A DNA stretch of 64,000 nt from Talpa occidentalis (lineage: Eukaryota; Chordata; Mammalia; Eulipotyphla; Talpidae): assembly GCF_014898055.3 (NCBI RefSeq), contig NW_023605083.1:95505483-95569482 (forward strand), given 5' to 3'. Shown piece by piece: positions 19,655 through 31,084 of this stretch (positions within the stretch are counted from its first letter, which is position 1; every line of letters begins with the position of its first letter). The notes below the pieces were generated by a model. That model worked only from the letters and a program-made list of their open reading frames with translations, was not told where the DNA came from and did not search any database. The position numbers and the translations under genes are program-made.

Positions 19655-22179
19655 TAATGGGATTGGGAAGGGGAGACTCCTTTTGAAGATCACATAGAAG
19701 CATAAATAGATAACATTAGGCAAAAAGATACAATGAAAAAGTACAAGATTTTAACAACTTTTAGTTCATAACTATTAAAACAATGTATTCCAACATAGGT
19801 CAGTGCAAGAAATAGTGAAGCAGGTATGACAATATGGTACCATATTTCTTGATATAATAAGAATATGTAAAGAATAAGAAATACTATATTTCTTAGGAAG
19901 TGATTCGGGAACTTCAAATTGCTATGGTTTCTAAATCAGAGGTGAATCTTCGTCAACTGCCTCTGAGAATAAAGGAAATAAGTTACATGATATTCCAAAT
20001 CAATTCACAAAGAATGGAAAATGGATACATAGTTCTGGTGCAATAGATAGAACTTTTAGGAAAAAATATTTTAAGGTGAGCAAATTTGAAGATTTGTCTT
20101 TATATATATTAATGAAAGCTGTGTCACTTGGGTCATCTCACTCTAAAGGAGATTGAGAAATTAGTTTTATTCCACATCTAAAGTGTAAATGAGTAAGGGA
20201 GAAAGTGTTCAAGTATTGTTTGAATACTTCAGGTTTTATAACATCAAACTTGACTCAAAGCTTATGAAATACAAAATTCACAACATATGAAGTTCTCGAA
20301 CATATGAGTTTAAATAATTTCTTAATTAAAATTTGAGAATAAAAATATTTTAAGGTTAAATTCCTTCCTTATGTCCATATATCAAAATAAATTCCATATG
20401 GCCTAAGGAAATACATTTGAAAGAAAATACAGACTGAATGCTAGTGTCCTCATTTTCCTGAAAAAATTATTTACCTGAAGAACCTGGAGTAGAAATTTGG
20501 CATTTTGGGCTATCTAACAACTGAACTCCTTCTCCAATGTTAGAAGACTTTGCCACTATTGTGACACTGATAGGGGCAGAGTCCCTCTTCCCACTGCAGA
20601 CACCAAAAGGTGCTCTGTAAGTATGAAATAAATGTGAATTAAAGAAACAAAACAACAGTATACTCATAAAGTGAACTGCTGTACACAACTGCAAATCAAG
20701 TTTTGGGAAAAATAGCTAAATATGTAACAAAATGTTCAAAATATAATGTTTAGCTAAAAGATAGGAAGTGATTAAATATTTAAAATTATACTCACATATA
20801 TATATATATACATACATACCTGCATATGTCTTATAAAACTAAGAGAAAAAAAAATCACAAACCTGTTAACAATGCTTATTTCTGAGTAGCAGGATTTTGA
20901 CTTATTTTTTTTTACTACCTTCATTTTTATTTTCTAAATAAATAAATCACCTGAATGTCAGCATCCTCTGCCCACACCTGAATAGATTTGAAGTAACTTA
21001 CCCAACTGGCCAGAATTTATGGCAGGACCTTATATAAAGCCATTCTTGAAGAGAGATAAGAGTTATTAGCTGAATAAATCAGATTGTCTCTCTTAATAGT
21101 TTGAACTGGGAAATGTCACATAAATGGCATATGGAAAGAGAAATCATGAGGTAGAAAGGAGCTGTGTATGAGACACAATAAATCAAAAATATAAGATATG
21201 AGGAACTGCATGTGAGAATAAGGAAGAAGAAGCAGGTAGAGAAATAGAAGTTGATAAACAATTGTGGAAGGAAAAGTAGGCAGACAGAAAGACAAACAAC
21301 ACATAGAGAATGAACACCCATGAACTTCAGCTATTTCAAATGCTTCAGCTCCTACACATGCTTTGGATCTCATACCAGTCATATAGATCCAATAAAATCA
21401 TGACTATTTGTCCTAGATGCTTATGAATCATTTTTTTCTTCCTCTGACCATTATAATTAAAAAACAAAACCATTTGCAACATATGGAAATAGTATGTTTT
21501 GTACAAAAAAATAAAGTAAGAGAATTTACAAACCTTCTCTAAAGGCAGGAAACTAATGTTAATATTAACATGAGTTATCTCAAAGTAGTGGAATTACAAG
21601 TGATTTTTTTTTCTTCTTTATACTTTTGGCATTTTTCAAGTTTTCCATCATAACATATAGTACTTTTATAATCATTACAAAATAAATAAATGCTATTTGA
21701 AATGGCATGTGTGTGAATATGTTCTATTGACCTCACTCTTGATAAAAACCTTCATAAATTTCACCACTAATTTCCTTGCTGAACAAAGACCAAGACCTTT
21801 GCTGATATGCATCTATTTCCCACATTTTTTACAACTAAACTAAATAACCAAGTGTAGTCGTTCTGGGCTAAAGTTTGTATCCAAGGTCAATAGATTTCCC
21901 CTGCAGTGACTGAATGGATCCAACATACTTAGAATGGTCACCCATTGACTCATCTAATAACATTAGTGTTCTGGAACAAGAAACATATCCATCCGTTTGA
22001 GCACTGAAGGCCTCTGTGTACAGAGGAATTCACTTGCTCTAAGTATCTTTGTTAAAAAAAGGTTGTAGAAATAAGGCTTCACACCAGAGTATTCCAGTGG
22101 TTTAACTGGTGTTCCTAAACCAATTTTCAACGGCAGTGTGCACATAAATCTCACCACAGCAACAAGCAGTCCTTGAACA
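19655..22179. other. Long AT-rich stretch without gene
   Basis: No gene is seen. A (TA)n run lies at about 20796-20812. Runs of A/T with fragments such as AAATAAATAAATCA (20935-20948) and AAATAAATAAATG (21680) are present. The frames at 21079-21382 minus are hydrophobic because of the T-rich strand and have no recognised family. Confidence 0.4.
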
Positions 22180-23352
22180 CCAGCAGAGCGTTCAAGTATT
22201 CAATACAATTCTAACACTATCCAAATGGGAAATAATGTAAGTTGCACAGGTTCAGGTTCAGGGCAATCCCAAGATTTTTCTCCTCTTCAGATCTGGGCCA
22301 CAAGCCCCATATGGCTAGATGGGCTTCTGACCAACTGTCTACAGAGAGAGGTTCTCAAGATCCCTCCTCAGATTTCAGGCAGAGATTATTACCTGTGCTT
22401 CCGATTGACTGGCTGTAAATCAGAGGTCCCAGGATACCCACCTCAGGTTTAATTTATTTGCTAGAGCAATTCACAAAACTCAGGGAACTGACATATTCAC
22501 TTGGTCACTAATTTACTGCAAAGAATACTAAGGGGTGGCCTCCCTAGTCATGCAAGGAGTTAAGCACTGCACTATGAAGCACTCTGCAGCCTCTGCAGCA
22601 TGAGTTCGATCCCCGGCCGGCCAGGGATCAACCCACATGGCGCAGCGGACCTCTCCTGTCTCGCCCACTGCTCCCCTCAGCAGTGTATTTCATCAGTCTG
22701 CCTGTTCTGCTCCCTGCTCTGTCTCTGGTGAATCTTCTCACCCCCCCACACCTCTGGCCTGTACCCCAGCTCTTGTGTGCATAAATAAATAAATCTTAAA
22801 AAAAAAAAAGAATGCTAAGGGGTATGGGAGTATGTATCAACAGCTCGATGGGAGAGATACATAAGGGAAGGATTGGGGAAAAGGTGCAAAGATTCCATAC
22901 CTTTTCCAGGTGTGCCATTATCCCCAAATCTCCATGTGTTCATCAACCCTGAAGTTCTTCAAAGTCCTCTTCTTTGGGGTTTTTATGGCAGCTTCATCAC
23001 TTAGGCATGACTAATTAAATCATTGGCCATTAAATCAGTGGCAACAAAATTCCACCTCTAGCCTCTCCACCCTCTCCTCCCAGTCTGGAGGTGGGACTGG
23101 AAGTTCCATCCCTCTAATCCTATGGTTGGTTCTCCTGGCAACCAGCCCCATTCCATCCTTAGGTGTTTTTCCACAAGTCTCCTTACTAACATAACAAGTG
23201 ACACCTTTAACTGCTTTCAACCCTTAGAAAATTACAAGGCATTTGGGGTAGTAGAGATATAGGAAATGTAGGTGAAGACCAAATATGCACAAGAAATGTA
23301 TTTTCATCATCTAAATGAACAAAATATTTTTTGTAAATCATAGTATCATACC
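22180..23352 (-). mobile_element. Old MaLR/ERVL-type LTR split by SINE copy 11
   Basis: In reverse, the block has the well-known order of an old mammalian LTR: TTTTTATGGCAGCTTCATCACTTAGGCATGA, ATTAAATCATTGGCCATT, CTGGAGGTGGGACTGGAAGTTCC, TGGTTGGTTCTCCTGGCAACCAGCCCCAT, and GAAGACCAAATATGCACAAG near the far end. The family group is from memory. The SINE at 22537-22806 sits within it and accounts for the extra length. A second, older copy lies at about 57120-57660. Confidence 0.65.
22537..22806 (+). mobile_element. SINE copy 11
   Basis: Head GGCCTCCCTAGTCATGCAAGG, B box GTTCGATCCCC. The target duplication AAAGAATACTAAGGGGT / AAAGAATGCTAAGGGGT occurs at 22520-22536 and 22807-22823. Confidence 0.93.
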
Positions 23353-23405
23353 TCCCATGTGGTGTGACAGCCTTCTCCTGTCAGGCTTTAAAAATCCATT
23401 TCTTT

Positions 23406-23675
23406 TTTTTTTTTTTAAAGATTTATTTATTTATACAAGAACTGGAGTACAGGCCAGATGCAAGGGAGAGTGAGAGGATTCACCAGAGAGAGAGTGGGGA
23501 CCAGAACAGACAGACTGACGAAATACACTGCTGAGGGGAGCAGCAGGCGTGACAGGAGAGGTCTGCCGCACCAAGTGGGACACTCGCCAGCCTACTGGGA
23601 TCGTACCGGTGCTGCAGAGGCTGTGGACAGCTTGATAGCGCAGGGCTCAACCACCTACGCCACCAGGAGAGGCCC
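23406..23675 (-). mobile_element. SINE copy 12 (inverted)
   Basis: It starts at the poly-T and AAAGATTTATTTATTTATACAAG and ends CGCCACCAGGAGAGGCCC. The target duplication TAAAAATCCATTTCTT occurs at about 23389-23404 and 23676-23691. Confidence 0.92.
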
Positions 23676-23691
23676 TAAAAATCCATTTCTT

Positions 23692-24621
23692 CAGATTCCT
23701 TTTCACTCTCCTCTTTCACTGAGGAAAAGCAACCCAAAGCAGGTGATGGAAAAGGCAGAGAGGTTCAAAGAGGACATTCCATGTGAAAATAAGTGTTCAG
23801 TCTCTTCTTTCTCCAAACACTGCTGCCTCCACTCTGTCCAGACCCAACTCCAGGACCCCGTGGTGGGACCATGACTCCCATTGGGATGAAATAGACATGG
23901 TGGAGATCTGAAGAAGTTCTAAAACTAATGTGGGTGAGACTTAATCTTTTCCAAGCTCCGATTTCATCTATAAAATGAGGGGGTTGAAATAATGATGAGG
24001 TGATCTGGAAAGTTCCAGCAACTCAATAATCTATGCCCAAAAAGCTATAAAAAGAAGCAGGACCTACTAGGAAAGACACAGATGCCATGATGCTTCCCAG
24101 GCCTGCTGTCTCTGTGAATACTTGAAGCACCTTGGACGACACTCCTAATAAACATAGATACCCCTTCTTTACTGCTCAGTAAATCTGCTTCCTGTGTGTT
24201 TTCACTGCCCTTTACCTGTATAGATTTGAAAATAAACTGCCTTTTGGGAGTTTGCTTCATTCAGACAACCCTTCAAACTCTGAGTTTTGATTTCATGAAA
24301 ATTTTCAAGATGTGTTTTCAAGTCATAGCTAGCAAAATAACTATCTGGTTCTGAAAGTCCTGAACTTTAAAAGGCTTCTCAAGTACCAACTCATGCTCCA
24401 AAGATAAATTTGAAAGGAGTGGAGTCGAAATGAATCATAAACATGTGGATTAAATTTCCCACAAGTACCCAACCTTTTGAAAACTGAGAGAAATATGCTT
24501 GGGGAAAAAAAGTCTTAATTTTACAAAACTCAAAATCATCTCTAAAAGAATGAGACATTTGCCAAATGCTTGTGTAAAAGGGGCAACACGTCCATTTAAT
24601 CTCCTTTGATCTGATCTGCAG
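23692..24621. other. Unassigned DNA with a MIR-like piece
   Basis: AATCTTTTCCAAGCTCCGATTTCATCTATAAAATGAGGGGGTTGAAATAATGATGAGG at about 23943-24000 fits a MIR relic (tcagtttcctcatctgtaaaatggg). No gene is seen in the rest. Confidence 0.45.
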
Positions 24622-24824
24622 AATTGGAATAATCCAAATGCCTATTTGTTGTATTTTGCTGATCCTTGTGAATGCCTGCCACCAGGAGGCACAACCTCAG
24701 GGACCCCAGAAGCTGTGTGTGTACAGACCTGTGAACACATTTGGGCCCTGCTTGCCAGCCAGCTCAGCAACACAAGAGTCCCGATTATACTGGGTAACTC
24801 TCAGCACTGTAAGAGTCAGACCTG
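24622..24824 (+). other. Candidate unassigned exon
   Basis: 203 bases lie between an AG acceptor (CTGATCTGCAG at 24611-24621) and a strong donor (CTG|GTAAGA at 24824). One frame is open over its whole length. It encodes six cysteines and words such as AYLLYF and EAVCVQTCE. The order 'YLLYF ... C ... P ... VCV..C' faintly recalls an outer loop of choline-transporter-like (SLC44) proteins, but this is a weak impression. The acceptor pyrimidine tract is poor. A chance frame is the more likely reading. Confidence 0.2.
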
Positions 24825-24899
24825 GTAAGATTTCTAGGTATGTGATTGTTGGTGATGATACAGAAGATGAAATAGCACCTGAGGGTTTTAGATTCTAGA

Positions 24900-25880
24900 G
24901 AATTTTTGTCATACCAATACCATGGACCAAAAAAAATCCATTCAGAAGCTTAGCACCCACTTTCATCAAAGTTCCAGCCATTTAAAAATACTAGATTTCC
25001 TAAGAACCAGTTCTTTTCTCTCCACCCATAATCATTCTCGGTAGATCTGTTTAACCTCCACAAACCACTTATGTATCTTTATCTTTTTCTTCACTAGCAA
25101 TCTATTCAAAAAATTTTCCATAGCCTGAAACTATATTTGCATTAACCACTCACTGATAAATCCCCTAAACTCTGGCTCCTGCCCCAATATTTCTAACATT
25201 TTCTTTTACCTCCTTCACCTCTTAGAAAATTGGGCACATGAACCACTATGTATTTTCGGAAACTCTTTTTGTCCTTGCTTCTGGGACAAGATGTGTTCCT
25301 AGTTCTCCTTTTGTTTTTGTGACAGTTCTGTCTGAGTGTTCATGTTCTTCCTATCTCATCCATTTCACCCCCTGTGAAGAACCCTCCATGGTCAGCACTG
25401 CCTTCAATGAAGTAACCGCTCACTCCAACCTTTAAGGGCCTCTGCATCTTGCCCCAACTGTTCTCTCCAACTTTACTGATTATTCTTTCCCTACTATTCT
25501 TTACTCTCTGAGTAAACTGACCCATCTACTGTTTTCCTTTAATGCCAGGAGATTTCCCATCACAGTAGATCTATGTTTTGCGCCCATCACACTGGACAAA
25601 AATCCAACCAATTCACCCAGCTTGCCCTGAAATGCCAAGCACTTCCCAAAATTACTGATTTGCTTCCCCCAAGAAATGTACAGATTTTCTTCTAAATACC
25701 CAAACCTTAGTATGTTGTGTTCATTCACCGATCTTATCATTCATGTTTTACAGTTAATTGTGTACTAGTCTTATCTCCCTCATCGTAAGAATATTCCCTG
25801 AGGATGAGAACATTGATCCAGGTATTTTTGCATCCCGCCGAGGCTAAGCATCATGTTCTGTACCTAGTAGTATTTGTGAA
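24900..25880 (+). repeat. Old L2-like LINE remnants
   Basis: Pyrimidine-rich phrases (CCTTTAAGGGCCTCTGCATCTTGCCC, CTCATCCATTTCACCCCCTGTGAAGAACCCTCCATGGTC) and a later CCTGAGGATGAGAACATTGATCC...TCTGTACCTAGTAGTATTTG block suggest an L2-type LINE end. It is strongly decayed and the limits are guesses. There is no usable frame. Confidence 0.35.
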
Positions 25881-27213
25881 GAGAAGAGAATCCTTTTCTC
25901 AAGGTATCAGCCTCCTCATCTAGAAAATTGTCAGTTTTAGCAGACTACACTTTGAAAGTTATTTCTAGCACAAAAGTTCTCTAGGTAAGAGCCATTCCAG
26001 CCATCTCTGCTTCAACTGGAAGCTAGAATGTCAAGTGGGAATACAAATTTGCAAGGGTGTAATGAGGCAGGGGAAAAAAGCACTGAGATTTGAGCTCCAC
26101 TGATAAATATTTAATATAACTTCCCCCTGCCCCATCATAGTGCCACAATAAAGCAGGCCTCCCTGCTGCAGAGAGTGTGAGGAACCTAAAATTAACAACA
26201 CTGTTTTGTTGAATGAACCACACACCCCAAATAGACAGGGCAAGATAAGGTAAGAAGGATCCCATTCCCTGCAAATGCAACTTCTCTAAATAGCCTCAAA
26301 TCGATTTCCTAAGAATTAACCTATAAAAGTTGTTTTTTAAGCCTTCCAGATAGACCCAGTCTATTTTATAAACACTTTCTCAGATTTATGTCTGGCCTAT
26401 AAAAGCCAGGCTGGGTCTTTGGTTAGGGCAGGGAGAATCATATTTGGCTCCAAAATCCTGGAGCTACACTATTATGCTATTTGCTAAGCCAACGCTGGGG
26501 GCCTTCCTCCTAGGTGAAACTTCCTTATAAGGTGCTCTTTTTTTCTACTTCAATAACTATCCCCACTTTGGAGAGCATCCAAGATGGATTGTCCATACAC
26601 CTAACTCTATAGCCAAGAGAGATATAGCGAGGTCCCAGTTTATTTAGACAGAGCTTTGATAACCAGAATCAGCTATTTGTTCTCAGCCCAAAGCTTACAG
26701 TGCAGCCAAAAGTCTGCATGGAGAAAATGCACTTGTAAAATAGAGTTTTCCAGCACTTAGGGGATCTGTCACCTGGAAAAGTGCACAGGCATGTCCTGCT
26801 GGAGTCACTGGATTCAAAGGCGTGAACTTTCGATCAAAGACAGTGGCCATAGTAGGTATAAAGACTACTTATGAGGCCGCGGAGAACATATTCAGGTCTT
26901 GAGAGGAGCTCATGAGCCTGTTCTCACTGGTCTCTGTAGGACCAGGCCCACAGGACATTTTAGAAATGGGGTGCACATGGGAAGCGTGTTGATGGAGTGA
27001 CAAATGTAATGTAATGGAACGCTCTTCATTTTGTTGGTTTTTTTTGTTTTTTTTTTTTTTCTGATATTCTGGCCTGCCTGTTGCTCACTTAAAGCAGTTT
27101 TAACCATCAACTGTGAATCCTGAAAAGATGACTTTTTTGAAGTAGCTAAGCAGAGAGAACTTGAACCCTGTATCAAAATACAAGCGCTGTCTACAGATCT
27201 AGCTGGCACTGTC
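25881..27213. other. Unassigned DNA
   Basis: No gene is seen. A run of T with G (TTTTTTTTGTTTTTTTTTTTTTT) lies at about 27038-27060. No repeat family is recognised. Confidence 0.4.
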
Positions 27214-27850
27214 ATTGGGTTATGGGGTTCCTGGATTTAGGGGTTCCTCTGATCTTGACTATGGTGTGAGAAGAATTCACAGTCATATCCTTACCAGAAG
27301 CAAAAGAAATTTTATTTAGAGACAGAATTACAGTACATCCAGGGAGAGGTCCCTGGGCAGGCAGAGTCCTGAACAAGAAAAACTGTAAAGGAAAGGTGGA
27401 GACTCCAGTCTTAAATGGGGTGCAAGAACTGCTCACTCCATCCCTTTTTGGGGGTGCACACAGGCACTCCCAGGGTGTAGATTATCAGTCCTGGCAGCAG
27501 CTTGGGGCAGGGTGAGCATTTGGCCAGAGTTACCGTGGTATCAACCAGCTCCACCCTTCCCTGGGGATGGGGAGAGCATTTGGGGGTTTTGGGGGGTTTT
27601 GCTTGACCTGTTTAGGGGAATTGATTTATCATCTAGAACCTGGCCATTTTCAAGGAATTGCTCACCCCTCTTTGCATGCTTCTTGTTGCCCTCAGGCTTT
27701 ATCGGCCTGCCTGGAGGTTGGGGTGGGGGTTGCCTTTCTCCCCTCTAGGCGTTATCAGCTCTGGCAAGTGTTTCCTGGGGTTCTGGGTATAGCTGGCAGC
27801 TTACTTTTCTTTAGGCATTGCCTTCCTTGCACTAAATGCTTAACAGCACA
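27214..27850 (-). repeat. Probable ERV solo LTR
   Basis: On the minus strand the block runs TGTGCTGTTAAGC ... CCATAACCCA, with CATTTAAGACTGGAGTCTCC as TATA/start region, TTGTTCAGGACTCTGCCTGCC, and AATAAAATTTCTTTTGC followed about 60 bp later by the end. This is the layout of a retroviral LTR (U3-R-U5). No sure target duplication was found, and the name is unknown. Confidence 0.5.
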
Positions 27851-28640
27851 ATGAGCTCACTTTATAAACTTTCCCCCATGCCCCATCCCTAGAACTGGCA
27901 GAAGAAAATTAAAATAGTTCATAATTATAATAAAAAATGAGAGGTGTCCTCAAAAGACCCAAAATAAGTAGAAAACACTGAAAGGGGGAAGAGAAGGGTA
28001 ATTTAGCTGACAGAAGAAGACAGATACAGGCTCCACTCCCCATCCCTTTCCCCACAGCCCAAACCCCCCACCCCAGCCACCGTCTGTTCAAATTTCCAGA
28101 ACAGAGTTTAATCTAATTGTTCACTGGTTCTCACACCACCATCCACCAGAACTAGGCATGTCATATCCCCCTCCCTGTTGTCACAGTCCTTTCTAGGCTC
28201 CAAGGTTGCTCATCGATACATTATCACTGGGAATCTTTTCCCACATTTTGTGTTCTCTCTAGTCTGATCCACTCATCACTCACCCCCTTGTTCTCTAATC
28301 CTCTCAACACTATCTTTAGAGCTTTTGACTTTAGATCTGCAGGCTCTCCTATATCCCTAATCTTGTCTCTGAAAAAATCCTTGTTTCTTCCTTATCCAAT
28401 TGAAACCTTGGTATCTCCTGATGATACTATATTTCTGCAACCCTTATCACCCAGACCAAAAAGAGCAGCAGTCTTCCTGTCTCCCATTGCCACTTTCTGC
28501 TTCAGAATTCCGAACTATAGAGCAAGAGCATGTCTCTCCTGCCATCTTTGTCATAGCTCTTGTGTAGTTCCATCAATCTGCATAAAATAGGAAGGTTTTG
28601 CACCAAAAATATTAACAGGGAGCCTTTGAGATATATGAGT
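27851..28640. other. Unassigned pyrimidine-rich DNA
   Basis: The stretch at 28140-28600 is CT-rich with TTCCTTATCCAATTGAAACC-like phrases that suggest decayed LINE sequence. Nothing coding is supported. Confidence 0.35.
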
Positions 28641-29360
28641 GATTTTTATTGTCTTCTTTGTATTGTTCTGTCTTACTGTGCATGCATCGCTTTTGTTTAA
28701 TTCTATATTATTTCTCTTTATTTCTTCTGTTTAGGGTTTTTTCTTTAGCTAACTTCATGAGTTGAATGATTAATTCATTAATTTTTCAGTTTTTCAATTT
28801 TTTAAAAAATATGTACATTGTACTACATTATGTAGTGTTTGTCATCAGTGGACAAGTGCTTTGAAAAATGAAGGGAAATTGTGTCCATGAATATGTATTT
28901 TAACATTAGGTCATCTTTGGTAACCATGACTTAAGCATTAAGTCATCTCTGATAATCCTAATTTATACTTTCAGTCATCTTTTTTTCTATCCTGACTTAA
29001 ACATTGTCATCTTTCTTAATCTTGGTGTTTGTATCTCATGTAGTCTTACCACTAGACTGTCTTTATTTTTATCACTTTCTGGTGGATACTTGTTAACAGC
29101 TCATGGTAATTGTAATATTGTTAATTAATTTTTCTTTGTAGTTCTGACCATTTCTTCCTTATATATTTGAGCCTACATCATTAAACTTGAATTGCTGTAT
29201 CTTACTGTTGATGCTTTTCACTCATCACTCACTGTCATCTTTATCTGTACGAATGTGTTTGCCTTTAAATCAATTTTGTCTGACAAGGTTGTTACTAACC
29301 AAATTTCCCTTTTTTAGAGTTTTACTGGTACATACTTTTCTTTCTCTTAATTTTCTTTTT
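28641..29360 (-). mobile_element. Decayed LINE-1 (minus), left part
   Basis: In reverse the block recalls old LINE-1 body sequence: TATTTCTTCTGTTTAGG with GAGTTGAATGATTAATTCATTAATTTT, and near 29270 TTTTGTCTGACAAGG. No frame survives. The younger LINE-1 at 29365-29890 lies next to it. A four-unit degenerate tandem repeat is noted separately. Confidence 0.5.
28901..29027. repeat. Degenerate tandem repeat, about 32 bp x 4
   Basis: Four imperfect units carry the core GTCATCTTT/GTCATCTCT followed by TAACCATGACTTA, TAATCCTAATTTA, CTATCCTGACTTA and TTAATCTTGG. Spacing is 27-34 bp. Confidence 0.6.
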
Positions 29361-29364
29361 TAAA

Positions 29365-29758
29365 TTTTATTCTTATTTTATATATATTTCACACCATTAT
29401 TCATTTTTGTACAATGTATGCTTGCACAGGTGTAGACCCTGTGAAATTCCCACCACCAATTCACCCATGCACCATCACCATAGTCCCTTGTGCTCTTCCC
29501 ACCTGTTTTGATCCTTCTCCCTCTCCCCTGCAGAATGTTTCTGATTTATAGTTAACTGTTGATTTTGATTTTCAATTTATTATAATTACTTTTTCCTCCC
29601 TGATCCCTTATTCGGTTCCTCTACATTCCTCCTATAAGTGAAGCCATCTGATATTTTTCTTTTCTTCCGGCTTATTTCACTGAGCATGATCCCTTCCAGC
29701 TCCATCCATGTTGCTGCAAATGGCATGAGTTTATCCTTTTTGATTGCTGAGTAATATT

Positions 29759-29804
<46 letters not shown>

Positions 29805-29890
29805 ACACCTTCTTGATCCAGTCATCTATTTTGGGGCATTTGGGTTGTTTCTATATCTTACTTATTGTAAATAGTGCTGCACAACCATTT
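29365..29890 (-). mobile_element. Younger LINE-1 3' end (minus) with (TA)n
   Basis: In reverse it carries the end of ORF2 (CTTGATCCAGTCATCTATTTTGGGGCATTTGGG; TGAGCATGATCCCTTCCAGCTCCATCCATG) and the 3' UTR (TTTTTGTACAATGTATGC; GTGAAATTCCCACCACCAATTCACCC). A (TA)n run of about 42 bp at 29761-29802 replaces part of the ORF2 region (a TATATACA stretch that expanded). Confidence 0.85.
29761..29802. repeat. (TA)n microsatellite
   Basis: About 21 TA units inside the LINE-1 copy, at the place where ORF2 has ATATATAC-like bases. Likely grown by slippage. Confidence 0.95.
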
Positions 29891-30239
29891 TTCTTCTCAC
29901 CTGACTTTTATTAAAGGGTTAAATATCTTTCATTCCCTTTTCCCCTCCACTAGCTGAAAATTATACATTTTATTTCATTCTTTTCTATATTCAAATGCAT
30001 ACTTGACATTAAAAAAAACAAGAGGCCAATACAACTCCCTATCCTCCAGGTCTTGGACAGTTCTCTTCTGATCTCCCTGCTTCCATCTGTCATCTTAATG
30101 TTGTTTAATATTTTAATCTTGTTTAATAGCTTAGTTTCTCCTACTTTTAACCCTCTCCTCCAAATTAGTCTCTTGTTTATAAGTCAATGTTTGTGTAAAA
30201 TTATGAAAATGATTCAGCCCATTGTAATTCTCTCTCCAA

Positions 30240-30900
30240 TTCTCTGTTCAATTTCTACATGACTGACAAGCACATTTTAGTAATTCCTTCAGGCAGTTCA
30301 GTGATAGTTCTTTTGAAAATGTTCTTATTTGGCCCTCACTCTTGAATGATACTTTAGTTAAGTAGAATTCTAGGATGATGGTTGTTTTCAACAATGGATG
30401 GAAAGCATAATTGTGTTGTCTTCCAACATATCATTACTTATGAAAAGTCTGCTGTCAGTCTCATCACTGTTCTTTTGCAGAAATTCTTCCTTTTGTTCTC
30501 TTACTAAATTTTTGGGATTTCCCTTCAGAATGTTTTAAAAATTTGTCTCAGTGTATGAAGGTGTAAATTATTTCTTAACCCTTCTTGGGACACTATACAC
30601 TATTTTAATCTGAAGATTTATGTTGTCACTTTTTTTTAAATCTGAAAAACTCTTTGTCATTTTCTTTTTAAGTACTGACTTTTCTCCATTGTCACTCTAT
30701 TTCCTTCCTTTAGGATTCTTATGAAATACAGCCAAGCCTTCTAATTCTAAGTTTTAACTTCTTATAATTTTAATCACATCATATCTCCGAACCCCATTCT
30801 GGTTAGCTTCCTCAGAGTTATCTTTCTAAATGTAACTGATGCCTTATGGTTTAAAAAAATTTAATTGTTTAAAAATTGTTTAAAAATTTTTCATTTCTCA
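30240..30900 (-). mobile_element. Old LINE-1 body fragment (minus)
   Basis: In plus reading, AGTAGAATTCTAGGATGATGGTTGTTTTCAAC, GTTGTCTTCCAACATATC and GAAAAGTCTGCTGTCAGTCTCATCACTGTTC match a well-known phrase of old LINE-1 copies in reverse ('gagaagtctgctgtcagtcttat'). It is decayed and has no open frame. Confidence 0.6.
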
Positions 30901-31084
30901 AAGTGATATTTAATTATTTTTCAGACATAACTGAGTTTAAGAGTTTACCCTGATTTTCTTCTTGTTTCTCATTCCTTGCACTTTTAATAATTTTAAACAC
31001 ATTTATCATATGGCCTCTTTTAGACTTTTCTATCTTTTCAAAACATTATATTACTTTTCCTGTTTATAGTATTTGCTTTTTCAA

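Noticed and set aside
19341..19723. Phe/Ser/Pro-rich minus frames
   Set aside because: They are the reverse of LINE-1 3' UTR and SINE tail sequence.
21079..21382. Hydrophobic minus frames as membrane proteins
   Set aside because: Two overlapping frames share the same T-rich strand; typical low-complexity artefact.
30240..30900. Independent T-rich regulatory region
   Set aside because: Phrases match old LINE-1 in reverse, which explains the composition.
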